Source: Prochlorococcus sp. AG-409-P19 (GTDB lineage: Bacteria > Cyanobacteriota > Cyanobacteriia > PCC-6307 > Cyanobiaceae). From it: a stretch of DNA of 64,000 nt. The notes under the pieces are model-generated. The model saw only the letters and a program-made list of their open reading frames with translations. It searched no databases and was not told where the DNA came from. Made by a program: the position numbers and the translations under genes. Where the stretch lies: the NCBI GenBank assembly GCA_003215315.1, contig QCKO01000004.1, forward strand, positions 1 to 64,000, written 5' to 3'. Below, one piece after another: positions 31,929-40,223 of the stretch (positions are counted from its first letter, which is position 1; every line of letters begins with the position of its first letter).

Positions 31929-33179
31929 ATGATTGAGTTTTTTGCCATGGGAATCGACCTTGGAACTTCGGGTGTAAAGTTGTCAATCATAAATAACAAA
32001 AGCAAATCAATTTATAATTCTTCTCTTGAATATCAAAATGGTTTAGAAAGATGTGAAGACTGGAAAATGTGTTGCATCAATTTAATTCAAGCAATTCCCA
32101 CAGAAATAAAATCGCAATTAGTTAGTTGCGCAGTTGCTGGTACTTCAGGCACAATAATGGCCGCTAATTATCAAGGTAAACCACTAGGTAAAGCAATACC
32201 TTATAACTTTTCATATCCAGAAGAGCACGAATCTATCCCAGAAAGCTTTCTAGAAATAAAAAATGAGTTAACTATTAACAACAGTTTTTCTAGAGCATCA
32301 AGGTTAATCAGAAAATTTGGCGACGAGATAATTCTTCGCCATCAAGCAGACTGGGTTAGCAGTTGGCTGACAGATAATTGGGTCTACGGAGAAGAAGGAA
32401 ACAATATCAAACTTGGGTGGGACATCACCACAAAATCATGGCCAAAAATATATCAAAAATTATCTTGGTTGAAATGTTTACCAGAAATAATATCTAGTGG
32501 AAAAGTATTTGGAACAATTTCAAATGTTTTAGCGAAAAGACTATCTCTTAGAACTGATCTTTTAATTATTGCAGGCACAACTGATTCAAATGCAGCTGTA
32601 ATAGCAACTAAAGCAAAAGAAAATGAAGGCGTAACAATTTTAGGAAGCACAATAGTTGTTAAAAAATATATAAGTTATCCAATACATAATCCAGGAGTTA
32701 CAAACCATAAATTATTAAAAAAATGGTTGTGTGGAGGCTCATCTAATGCAGGTTGTAAAGTGCTTAATCAATTTTATAATAATGAAGAGCTTATAGAATT
32801 AAGTAAACAAATAAAGCCAGAGCTAGATAGTGGTCTTCATCTTCTCCCTTTAGCATGTAAAGGTGAACGATTCCCAACATTTGACCCTGAATTAGAACCT
32901 ATACTTGAGCCCAGACCAGTAAGCGACTGCCTCTATTTACATGCTTTATTTGAAGGGCTTGCTGAAATTGAATCTAAAAGCTGGAAAAAATTAGAAACAC
33001 TAGGAGTCTCACTTCCCGAGAAGATAATTACTATTGGAGGAGGAGCCCACAATTCCACTTGGAGAAGAATAAGGGAAAGAATAATTGGAATTCCAATAAG
33101 AACTTCTCTAAAACCTCCCGCAATGGGTGTTGCTGAAATTGCCTTAAATGCAATTTCCACTCAATCGAAAACCAATTAA
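31929..33179 (+). CDS. FGGY-family carbohydrate kinase (D-ribulose/xylulose kinase-like)
   Basis: 416 residues with FGGY features: the N-terminal phosphate-1 site G-I-D-L-G-T-S-G-V-K-L-S-I (about 8-20) and C-terminal I-T-I-G-G-G-A-H-N-S-T-W-R-R-I adenosine segment. The short length resembles the cyanobacterial and plant family (SePSK of Synechococcus elongatus and plant D-ribulose kinase, known), which phosphorylates ribulose or xylulose. The substrate here is inferred. The first ATG is at 31929; an in-frame ATG nine codons on gives M-G-I-D-L-G, and may be the real start. Confidence 0.85.
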   Translation: MIEFFAMGIDLGTSGVKLSIINNKSKSIYNSSLEYQNGLERCEDWKMCCINLIQAIPTEIKSQLVSCAVAGTSGTIMAANYQGKPLGKAIPYNFSYPEEHESIPESFLEIKNELTINNSFSRASRLIRKFGDEIILRHQADWVSSWLTDNWVYGEEGNNIKLGWDITTKSWPKIYQKLSWLKCLPEIISSGKVFGTISNVLAKRLSLRTDLLIIAGTTDSNAAVIATKAKENEGVTILGSTIVVKKYISYPIHNPGVTNHKLLKKWLCGGSSNAGCKVLNQFYNNEELIELSKQIKPELDSGLHLLPLACKGERFPTFDPELEPILEPRPVSDCLYLHALFEGLAEIESKSWKKLETLGVSLPEKIITIGGGAHNSTWRRIRERIIGIPIRTSLKPPAMGVAEIALNAISTQSKTN

Positions 33180-33206
33180 TTTAGGAAAACAGACTTTAAA
33201 CAAAAC

Positions 33207-33476
33207 ATGTCTTCTGATCCAATCAATTCAGAAACAAGCTTGCGCATATGCAACCACATGAATAAGGATCATTCACAAAGCCTAAAAGCTTATGCAGAAT
33301 ACTACGGGGGAATCAAGGGTTCAAAAGAAGTAGAGATGGTCCAGTTATCCTCAAAAGCAATGGAACTAATGGTTGATGGAGAAATGATAAGTATTGATTT
33401 TGACCACGAGCTTCAAGACTGTTCAGATGCACATAATACTTTGGTTGCAATGATCAAATCTATCCCCAAAAGCTGA
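33207..33476 (+). CDS. DUF2470-domain protein
   Basis: 89 residues with R-I-C-N-H-M-N-K-D-H-S-Q-S-L-K-A-Y-A-E-Y-Y, the signature of DUF2470, a domain that also occurs in heme- and tetrapyrrole-related proteins. ATG start. Function unknown. It stands alone as a domain, 28 bases after the sugar kinase. A role tied to heme binding is a guess by family association only. Confidence 0.8.
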   Translation: MSSDPINSETSLRICNHMNKDHSQSLKAYAEYYGGIKGSKEVEMVQLSSKAMELMVDGEMISIDFDHELQDCSDAHNTLVAMIKSIPKS

Positions 33477-33630
33477 CATTAAGGTGAATTTAAAGCAAAT
33501 CAAAAATTTCCAATTTTCAAACCATACGCCCAAACCATTACAGACAAAGACTTCTTGGTCAATTTTTAAATTCGTATCATCACTTTCAATGATCATGGGC
33601 AAACCAATTGGTAGATTATTATATAAATAT

Positions 33631-33706
33631 GCCGGGATAGCTCAGTTGGTAGAGCAGGCGACTGAAAATCGCCGTGTCCCCAGTTCAAATCTGGGTCCTG
33701 GCACCA
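33631..33706 (+). tRNA. trnF: tRNA-Phe (GAA) with encoded CCA
   Basis: Cloverleaf with acceptor GCCGGGA/TCCTGGC (one G-T pair), anticodon loop CTGAAAA giving GAA, and T-arm CAGTTCAAATCTG. The 3' CCA is encoded in the DNA (33704-33706), unlike the other three tRNAs in the window. Confidence 0.97.
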
Positions 33707-33766
33707 TCTAACTTTTCACAGTGCTAGAACGAAGGGTTTTAAAGATAAGGGGTTAGTTCTTTTTCT

Positions 33767-33883
33767 TTAAATTAAGCCTAATGAACCTGCTGTACAACCA
33801 ACAGCCACAAAAAAAGCAAATTCCAATAAATCTCTACTGGCAGAGGGGATAGACGATAAAGCAACGTAAATTCGTTGAGTCAT
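33767..33883 (-). CDS. small hypothetical membrane protein, 38 aa
   Basis: A 39-codon frame, ATG at 33883 and TAA at 33767. The product starts M-T-Q-R-I-Y-V-A-L-S-S and has a hydrophobic second half (L-L-E-F-A-F-F-V-A-V-G-C-T-A-G-S-L-G-L-I), so a single span with no cytoplasmic tail. Not recognised. The size and span pattern are like many small photosystem or membrane-associated proteins of this organism, but nothing links it to one. Real but unproven. Confidence 0.4.
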   Translation of the reverse strand: MTQRIYVALSSIPSASRDLLEFAFFVAVGCTAGSLGLI

Positions 33884-34175
33884 TTGAACCTTGTACTCAC
33901 AGGCCTAGAGAAGCTAATAAATTTTTCTTAAAATCGTGACTTAATAGCCCAAAATCGCTTCAAAATCTTTTTTCTTTTTATTTATTTTAGATTTATATCT
34001 CGATGGAAGAGTAAGTAGTTTTCAAAAAACTTTTAATTCTCAATTTCAACTATCTCTTACATCAAAAAAACCAAATTAAATCCATCGCACTATCAATCGA
34101 AATATAAAAAAATTGAATAAGTTTTACTTAGCTATAGGCAGCCTACAAGAAGCAATTTCGGAAAAAGTCTTTTTA

Positions 34176-34541
34176 CTATTCATCTCCCCACATATCATTA
34201 TTCGATGATCCTTGGGATTCCTTTTGCTTCTCGAGCAATTCAATGCGTCTCAAGAACTCTTTTTCCTCAGGGCTTATGGCATCTTCTTGTCCACCTTTAT
34301 TTTTTTTGACCTCTTTAACCTTTAGGAGAAAGTCCAAATCAAAGTGATTTTTCATTTCGTCCCATGCCTCTTTCTCTTCTTCATTCCCAACTGTGCCTTT
34401 GATTTGGACCTCCAGAACTTCTTTAACAAATAAACGAAGATCATGTTCTGACATCGAATTTATGCGGCTGACTACATAAATATCTTTAAGGTTATCTAAT
34501 TCATTTTTCGTAAGATCCTTGTAATTAATTTCTTCATTCAT
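34176..34541 (-). CDS. conserved hypothetical acidic protein, 121 aa
   Basis: Acidic, helical, soluble protein: K-D-L-T-K-N-E-L-D-N-L at the start, E-K-E-A-W-D-E-M-K-N-H-F in the middle, and a glutamate-rich end (E-E-K-E-F-L-R-R-I-E-L-L-E-K-Q). ATG start. No domain recognised. It has the feel of a marine picocyanobacterial family, without known function. The gene stands alone, with more than 300 bases on either side. Confidence 0.65.
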   Translation of the reverse strand: MNEEINYKDLTKNELDNLKDIYVVSRINSMSEHDLRLFVKEVLEVQIKGTVGNEEEKEAWDEMKNHFDLDFLLKVKEVKKNKGGQEDAISPEEKEFLRRIELLEKQKESQGSSNNDMWGDE

Positions 34542-35069
34542 GATTTCATAAAATAAATTTTACCAACCTATACATTTTAATAGATATTTCATGACTGGGG
34601 GAAAAGACTTATAAAGATAACTACAAGGAATGAAAAAGCACTAAAAGAATTAACTACGTTTTCTAAGCAAACAGTTAATCATTACAAGTAAAATAATAAA
34701 GAAAAAAACCAGTAGATCGTTAATATCAAGCAAGGTTATTATGAATATTTAAATTTATGATAGTCAAAAGCAAACGGTTTTGTGTCAAAATTAGAATTCC
34801 AAATTATTCCTTATTAAGATCAATCTATCAGCTTTGAAAGAAAGTGATCACATTTCTTGATAAGAGGCCAGAAGTTTAAGAACAACTTGCTGGCTTCAAT
34901 TCCCAGAGAGAGAGGGAAAAATAAAGAATAAAGAAATTATTAACTAATAGATATTCTTATACTGCTATAGATCAATAGCTAAAAGCCAAGCAATGGATAT
35001 AAGATAGTTAAATATTTCTTCTCAACATTAGAGGTGAGAGCCTCTAGCAAAACATCTCTACTGATCACT
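34542..35069. other. 528-base AT-rich intergenic region
   Basis: No gene seen. It lies upstream of the minus-strand acidic protein and the plus-strand gene at 35070, so it holds their promoters. Nothing repetitive or hairpin-like is clear. Confidence 0.45.
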
Positions 35070-35300
35070 ATGGCATCAAATTTATCAAATCAACAATTTT
35101 ATAATAATCCAGATAGCTTTGCAATGATGTTTGATGAAGCATGGAAATCTCTGGATAATTTAGATGATAAAGAGCTAGAAATAGATAAAAAGATAGATGT
35201 TGTTTTTAAAATAATCAAAGATCATCCATTTCTCTCTCAAAATCCAAAACAAGCAAAAGAGATTGCAAACTTCAGAATTAAACTGTTAAATCTAACGTAA
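35070..35300 (+). CDS. small hypothetical protein, 76 aa
   Basis: Soluble, acidic protein with M-A-S-N-L-S-N-Q-Q-F-Y-N-N at the start and D-N-L-D-D-K-E-L-E-I-D-K-K-I-D in the middle. A GTG frame extends 12 codons upstream (35034), but the ATG at 35070 is a better start. Not recognised. It converges on the UDP-glucuronate decarboxylase gene. Confidence 0.5.
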   Translation: MASNLSNQQFYNNPDSFAMMFDEAWKSLDNLDDKELEIDKKIDVVFKIIKDHPFLSQNPKQAKEIANFRIKLLNLT

Positions 35301-35356
35301 CATATATATTAAATCTATCTTTTTAGAAGATAACCAACTATATCATAAATTAATAC

Positions 35357-36298
35357 TCAACTTGAATAATATTTTCTAAAATATTGACATGTCTTCTCTA
35401 TTCCATCATCAAGAGATATTTTAGGGCTCCAGTTCAGTTCTTTCTTGGCTAAATCAATCACAGGTTGTCTTCTTAATGGATCATCATCTTGAATTTCTAA
35501 ATATTTAAACTCGAGATCTTTTCTCAACTTAGAGTTAATAATATTTGCCAACTGAAGAATCTCAATTTCTTCAGGATTTCCTATATTAATTGGAAAGGAA
35601 TAGGAACTATCCATAAGTTTAATTAAGCCATTAATTAAATCATCAACATAACAAAAGCTCCGAGTTTGAGAACCATCGCCATAAATACTTAAAGGTTCAT
35701 TATGCATTGCTTGAACAATAAAGTTACTTATAACTCTGCCATCATTAGGCAACATTCTTGGCCCATAAGTATTGAAAATCCTTGCAATTCTAACTTCAGT
35801 TGCATTCATTCTCATGTAGTCATGGCAAAGGGTTTCTGCGATACGCTTACCCTCCACATAACAACTTCTGAAACCTATAGGATTTACACAGCCTCTATAA
35901 GTTTCTGGTTGAGGATGAACTTCAGGATCACCATAAACTTCACTAGTACTTGCTAAAAGTAATTTAGCCCCAACTCTGCGTGCCAATCCGAGCATATTAT
36001 ATGTTCCAAGAAAACTAGTCTTAGCAGTTTTAATAGGGTTAAATTGATAATGGCTAGGAGAAGCGGGGCATGCAAGATGCCAAATTTTATCTACTTCTAA
36101 CAAAATAGGCTCAGTAACATCATGACGGATCAATTCAAAGTATGGATTACCTATCCATCCTGCAATATTCTTTTTTCTTCCTGTAAAAAAATTATCAAGG
36201 CAAATAACTTCCTCGCCTGCTTCCATAAGGTGATCAACTAAATGAGAACCTAAAAAACCAGCTCCTCCTGTAATTAAATTGCGAAGAGGAGATGCCAT
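35357..36298 (-). CDS. UDP-glucuronate decarboxylase (UXS-like NAD-dependent epimerase)
   Basis: Converts UDP-glucuronate to UDP-xylose, a precursor of wall or extracellular sugars. Rossmann NAD site G-G-A-G-F-L-G-S-H-L at residues 11-20. Catalytic Y147 and K151 lie in R-S-C-Y-V-E-G-K-R-I-A-E; the common motif in this subfamily is Y-D-E-G-K, so the V is a minor change. S-T-S-E-V-Y-G-D-P (with E120) and D-D-P-L-R-R-Q-P support the UXS assignment over other epimerases. 313 residues. ATG start. Transcribed divergently from the pucC-like gene. Confidence 0.9.
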   Translation of the reverse strand: MASPLRNLITGGAGFLGSHLVDHLMEAGEEVICLDNFFTGRKKNIAGWIGNPYFELIRHDVTEPILLEVDKIWHLACPASPSHYQFNPIKTAKTSFLGTYNMLGLARRVGAKLLLASTSEVYGDPEVHPQPETYRGCVNPIGFRSCYVEGKRIAETLCHDYMRMNATEVRIARIFNTYGPRMLPNDGRVISNFIVQAMHNEPLSIYGDGSQTRSFCYVDDLINGLIKLMDSSYSFPINIGNPEEIEILQLANIINSKLRKDLEFKYLEIQDDDPLRRQPVIDLAKKELNWSPKISLDDGIEKTCQYFRKYYSS

Positions 36299-36457
36299 AA
36301 CAGTCGCGAAGCAAATATAACTACCTAAAGAATAAGCATAAAATAGTGAAAATATATAATCAATTCGATTTTCCTTTCAGATCAAATTAAAATACTCAGC
36401 CAAGAACAATTAATTTGAATATATTTAAAAAGAAAGAAACAAACATTAGGAGTTAAA

Positions 36458-37846
36458 TTGAAAAAGGTTAAAGGATTATCTGCTGTAAACCTTGCGAGAT
36501 TCAGCCTTTTCCAAGCCTGTTTAGGTTGTTTAGCTGTGATTTTTGCTGGCATGCTTAATAGAATAATGATTTCAGAGCTTGCATTCCCGGCAATACTTGT
36601 AGGGGGAGGGCTTGCATTCGAGCAATTGATGGCACCATCAAGAGTGTTATTTGGAAATATTTCTGATCGATGGCCAATTAACGGGCAAAGACGTACTCCA
36701 TACATTTTGCTTGGAGCATTCGGTTTTTGCACGATGGCTGTCGTTGCTGTACCTTATATATTCCTTACAAATAAGGCATTATCACAGGGTCAATTTCTAC
36801 CTATAGCTTTCTTTTCATTAGGACTTTGCATACTGTTCTCGTTATATGGTTTAGCCATTTCCATGGCGACAACACCTTATCTTGCTTTAGTAATTGATCT
36901 AACAACTGAAGAAGAAAGGCCGCAAGCAGTAGGAATCATATGGTGCATGCTCACAATAGGAATAATTGTTGGTGCGATATCAATTTCAATTGCAACAAAA
37001 GGATTGGATGGAGTTACTGACCCCTTAATACTTGAAGCGGCCTTAACTAAATTTATGTTTTGGGTAGGCGGAATTGTTTTAATTATTACTTCATTTGCTT
37101 GCTGGGGAATAGAGCCAAAGAGCTCAAAAAATTCACAAGGAAAAGTACTAATTAAAAATCAAGAAATTGGGTTAAAGGAATCCTATAAGATAATCACGTC
37201 AAGCAAACAAATAATTATATTCTTTACCTTTCTATTGCTTTATACTCTGGGCCTTTTCTTGCAAGATCCAATATTAGAGAGCTATGGAGCAGAAGTTTTT
37301 AATTTGCCAATTTCAGAAACAACATTATTAAATGCATATTGGGGATTAGGTACTTTAGTAGGACTATTAATAGGTGGACTTTGGGTCACACCTAGATTAG
37401 GCAAACTAAATACAGCAAGATTAGGCTGTTGGATGATATTAAGTTCACTATTACTTCTAATATTAAGTGGAGCAACTGAGAGCACCAATGCCTTATTTGG
37501 TGTTTTAGTCATTTTTGGATTGGCGGCAGGGATTGCTACTAATAGTGCATTATCTCTAATGCTTGATTTAACATTACCTAAGATGGCTGGGACCCTAGTA
37601 GGAGTATGGGGACTTGCCCAAGCACTATCCAGAGCAATGGGCAAAATATTTGGAGGAGGATTGCTAGATCTTGGAAGATTCATAAATGGTCCTGAAAATC
37701 CATTTCTAGCTTTCTCTTTTGTTTTTTCGCTAGAAGTACTCATAACAGCATTAGCCATAGCGGTATTGGGAAAAGTTAGTGTTAAGAGGTTTCGAGAAGA
37801 AACAAAAACAAGTATGGAAAGTCTCTTTATGGCAGAATTAGATTGA
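36458..37846 (+). CDS. PucC/LhaA-type (BCH1) membrane protein
   Basis: A 12-span membrane protein of the PucC branch of the major facilitator superfamily; members help assemble or insert chlorophyll or bacteriochlorophyll proteins. The N-terminal A-R-F-S-L-F-Q-A-C-L-G and the loop P-S-R-V-L-F-G-N-I-S-D-R-W (about 66-78) match the family. Start TTG at 36458, with AGGAG 5 bases upstream (36449-36453), which decides it. It heads the phycoerythrin locus, as in other low-light strains, so a role in antenna assembly is likely (inferred). Confidence 0.88.
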   Translation: MKKVKGLSAVNLARFSLFQACLGCLAVIFAGMLNRIMISELAFPAILVGGGLAFEQLMAPSRVLFGNISDRWPINGQRRTPYILLGAFGFCTMAVVAVPYIFLTNKALSQGQFLPIAFFSLGLCILFSLYGLAISMATTPYLALVIDLTTEEERPQAVGIIWCMLTIGIIVGAISISIATKGLDGVTDPLILEAALTKFMFWVGGIVLIITSFACWGIEPKSSKNSQGKVLIKNQEIGLKESYKIITSSKQIIIFFTFLLLYTLGLFLQDPILESYGAEVFNLPISETTLLNAYWGLGTLVGLLIGGLWVTPRLGKLNTARLGCWMILSSLLLLILSGATESTNALFGVLVIFGLAAGIATNSALSLMLDLTLPKMAGTLVGVWGLAQALSRAMGKIFGGGLLDLGRFINGPENPFLAFSFVFSLEVLITALAIAVLGKVSVKRFREETKTSMESLFMAELD

Positions 37847-37876
37847 TAAATAAACTTTCAGGCTGAATTTTCTGTC

Positions 37877-38686
37877 ATGTTTAAAATCCCCTCAAAAGCA
37901 TTAGAAATTGGAGCAGAAACACTAAATAATTTTCCAGTTAGGTATAATAAAATTAGATTATCTGGCACCCAAAGTAATCCATATTACCTCCATTCCAAGA
38001 GTTGCTACATGCCTGGGCAAGTAAATAAGTTCAAAACAATATCAACTACAATTCCAGAAGCTAAACATGCCATAAATAATAATCAAATCATTAGAGAATA
38101 TAAACTAAATCATGAAAGGAGAGCGCACTCTCTTATTGGCCAAAAATACTCAGAAGGTCATCTAGATGAATTTACATATGAAAAGTTTTCTCCGTCAGAT
38201 GATGAAACTCTTGAAATAGCAATTAGAGCTAGCTATAAGCAAGTTTTTGGTAACTTCACCCCAATGAGTAGCGAAAGATTAATAGACTCAGAAAGACGAC
38301 TAAGGAATGGAGATATAAGCATTAAAGAATTTATAAGGGCTATTGCAAAATCGCCTTTTTATTTAGCACATTACTTTGAAGAAATGAATCAAGAAAATTC
38401 TATTAAGCTGAGGTTTAAACATTTATTAGGTAGACCTATTATTAGTCAAAGTGAATTAACTGAAAGCATAGTAATACTAAATGAAGAGGGTTTTCATAAT
38501 CATGTTGATCATCTCATTAACTCATTAGAGTATCATCAAGTATATGGTGAAGATATTGTTCCATATATGAGAAGTTGGGATTCACCTCTTGGATCAAAAA
38601 CAATAAGTTTCATGGAAACATCTTATCTCACCAGATCATTCGCAAGTAGTGATAATGCATTGAAAATGGTAACAAAAAAGATATAG
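37877..38686 (+). CDS. ppeC: phycoerythrin-associated linker polypeptide (PpeC-like)
   Basis: One PBS_linker_poly domain, about residues 60-205: I-A-I-R-A-S-Y-K-Q-V-F-G-N, then E-R-L-I-D-S-E-R-R-L-R-N-G-D-I-S-I-K-E-F-I-R-A-I-A-K-S and F-Y-L-A-H-Y-F-E-E, the R-F-K-H-L-L-G-R pattern, and E-Y-H-Q-V-Y-G-E-D-I-V-P-Y-M-R, all typical of rod linkers. In Prochlorococcus, PpeC ties phycoerythrin to the thylakoid (known). N-terminal 60 residues are basic and unlike the classic linkers. ATG start, 30 bases after the pucC-like gene. 269 residues. Confidence 0.9.
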   Translation: MFKIPSKALEIGAETLNNFPVRYNKIRLSGTQSNPYYLHSKSCYMPGQVNKFKTISTTIPEAKHAINNNQIIREYKLNHERRAHSLIGQKYSEGHLDEFTYEKFSPSDDETLEIAIRASYKQVFGNFTPMSSERLIDSERRLRNGDISIKEFIRAIAKSPFYLAHYFEEMNQENSIKLRFKHLLGRPIISQSELTESIVILNEEGFHNHVDHLINSLEYHQVYGEDIVPYMRSWDSPLGSKTISFMETSYLTRSFASSDNALKMVTKKI

Positions 38687-38890
38687 TATTTGACTATCTT
38701 CTTAATGATAAAATCTATTCAGAATTAATGTAGCAAATGGATTAAAGATATGAGTTTGCTTTCTTATCAAGATTTGTTATTTAGCCATTATATTATCTAT
38801 TTAAATGCTGCTGAAAATTCATAAACTAATAGCTTAAAGACTTTTATATGAATTTTCTCGCTGACAAATTCCCATTCACAAAAGGACACC

Positions 38891-39082
38891 ATGCCATTAT
38901 ATAAGGTTAGTTCGACAAAAAAACGACTTGGACACTTATCACAAAGCTTTTCTTTGCCAAAGTCAAATATATGGAAATTAATGAAGATAGATGATACAAT
39001 TAAAAAATATCTAAAAGGTAATTACAATAATAGTTCAGCTATTCATAAGAAGGTTTGTACGAATAATAAAAATGCTAATTGA
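38891..39082 (+). CDS. small basic protein between ppeC and cpeS, 63 aa
   Basis: ATG start with AAGGA four bases upstream (a good ribosome-binding site). Basic protein beginning M-P-L-Y-K-V-S-S-T-K-K-R-L-G. It ends inside the start of cpeS, overlapping it by 11 bases, a common sign of coupled translation. The pattern Y-K-V ... F-S-L-P-K-S is loosely like the CpcD-type domain of capping linkers (about 55 residues), but this is weak. I do not recognise it, and it may be a linker-like or lineage-specific protein of the PE locus. Confidence 0.45.
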   Translation: MPLYKVSSTKKRLGHLSQSFSLPKSNIWKLMKIDDTIKKYLKGNYNNSSAIHKKVCTNNKNAN

Positions 39083-39599
39083 AGATTTCTTCTTAAAAAG
39101 TCTTGGGAAATGGAACTCAATGCGAAGTGGGCATTCACTAGCTTTTAAAGAGTTTGAAGAAATTGTCAGTCAAATTAAAATTACAAGTTTAGAAAAATGG
39201 GATATTAGAGTTCTCGAAATGCTGAACCATAGAAAAATAACTAATAAAAGTTTTTCGACACCTGTAATAATAGAATGGGAATCAGAAAGCAATTGGGAAG
39301 ACAGTAAAGCAGATAATATTTCTTCTGGATCAAGTATTTTAATCCCTTTTACATCAACGACAAAAACAGGTAAAATCCTAAGAAGTACAGGTTATGCAGA
39401 AAATATAAAAGCATATACTGAGTATAATATTTTAGAAAATGATACAGTAATTTTTATTACTAGATATAATCAAACGATCGCAGAAGAAAGAATATGGTTT
39501 ATCTCATCAAATGTTCGATGTAGAGCATCATTAATTAAATCTATAAATACATCTGCAATCCTTCAAACCTCATATGCATCAGAAATACGTATCTCATAA
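39072..39599 (+). CDS. cpeS: phycoerythrin bilin lyase, CpeS/CpcS family
   Basis: 175 residues. The lipocalin-like S/U-type lyase fold is supported by F-F-L-K-S-L-G-K-W-N-S-M-R-S-G-H at the N terminus (G-K-W-x-S-x-R motif), K-E-F-E-E-I-V-S-Q-I-K-I, the S-G-S-S-I-L-I-P-F strand, and A-E-E-R-I-W-F-I-S-S-N-V-R-C-R-A-S, all typical of CpcS/CpeS. The family attaches phycoerythrobilin to beta Cys82 (known from other species). ATG start, overlapping the preceding small gene. 12 bases before cpeT, same strand, so one unit. Confidence 0.88.
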   Translation: MLIEDFFLKSLGKWNSMRSGHSLAFKEFEEIVSQIKITSLEKWDIRVLEMLNHRKITNKSFSTPVIIEWESESNWEDSKADNISSGSSILIPFTSTTKTGKILRSTGYAENIKAYTEYNILENDTVIFITRYNQTIAEERIWFISSNVRCRASLIKSINTSAILQTSYASEIRIS

Positions 39600-39611
39600 A
39601 AATAGTTATCC

Positions 39612-40187
39612 ATGATTAGACCTTCAGAAGCTATTTTCTCAAAGACAATTTCCGGCAAATTTAGCAACAAGCTTCAAGCACTAGAAAATCCCTCTAAATT
39701 CCCGCATATAAATATTTATTTTAGACCCTTACCTTGGGACCTTTTTAATAGTCAATCATTTTATACGGAACAAAGCTATAACTATTTACCCTGGAAACCT
39801 TACAGGCAAAGTGTTAATAGATTAACATCCGATAACAAAAAATTCATCATAGAGAACTACGAAATCATTAATAATGTAAGAGTCGCTGGGGGTGGTTTTA
39901 CACCGGAACTACTTCAAAAACTAACGAGACATAACTTAAGAAAAAGAGAAGGTTGTTCAATGCACTTCACTGAAATAAAAGCAGGTAAATACTATGGTTT
40001 TTTATCCCCTGCTAAACAATGCTGTGTTTCACAAAATAATTCAAAAGTATATGTAGTTAGCAAAGTTATTTTCGATCATAAAAAATGGATAAGTGAAGAT
40101 TCTGGATATAATTTAAGCACCAATAAAAAAGTTTGGGGATCTTCATATGGACCTCTTATCTTTAAAAAGATATTGGCATATAGCTAA
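39612..40187 (+). CDS. cpeT: phycoerythrin bilin lyase CpeT/CpcT
   Basis: 191 residues with F-S-N-K-L-Q-A-L-E-N-P-S-K-F-P-H-I-N-I-Y-F-R-P-L-P at the N terminus, Y-T-E-Q-S-Y and W-K-P-Y-R, and V-W-G-S-S-Y-G-P-L-I-F-K near the C terminus, as in CpcT/CpeT. The family attaches bilin to the beta cysteine near position 153/165 (known). ATG start. It converges on cpeY, which is on the opposite strand, so the PE locus has a strand switch here. Confidence 0.9.
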   Translation: MIRPSEAIFSKTISGKFSNKLQALENPSKFPHINIYFRPLPWDLFNSQSFYTEQSYNYLPWKPYRQSVNRLTSDNKKFIIENYEIINNVRVAGGGFTPELLQKLTRHNLRKREGCSMHFTEIKAGKYYGFLSPAKQCCVSQNNSKVYVVSKVIFDHKKWISEDSGYNLSTNKKVWGSSYGPLIFKKILAYS

Positions 40188-40223
40188 TTCCTAAAACTTA
40201 ATAGTTATATGAATAAGGTGCTT

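Noticed and set aside
33484..33711. 75-codon frame including tRNA-Phe
   Set aside because: It reads through the tRNA gene. The first 49 codons are AT-rich and without a family.
37282..37758. 158-codon minus-strand frame in the pucC-like gene
   Set aside because: Antisense shadow; its composition follows the coding strand, and the membrane protein on the plus strand is clearly real.
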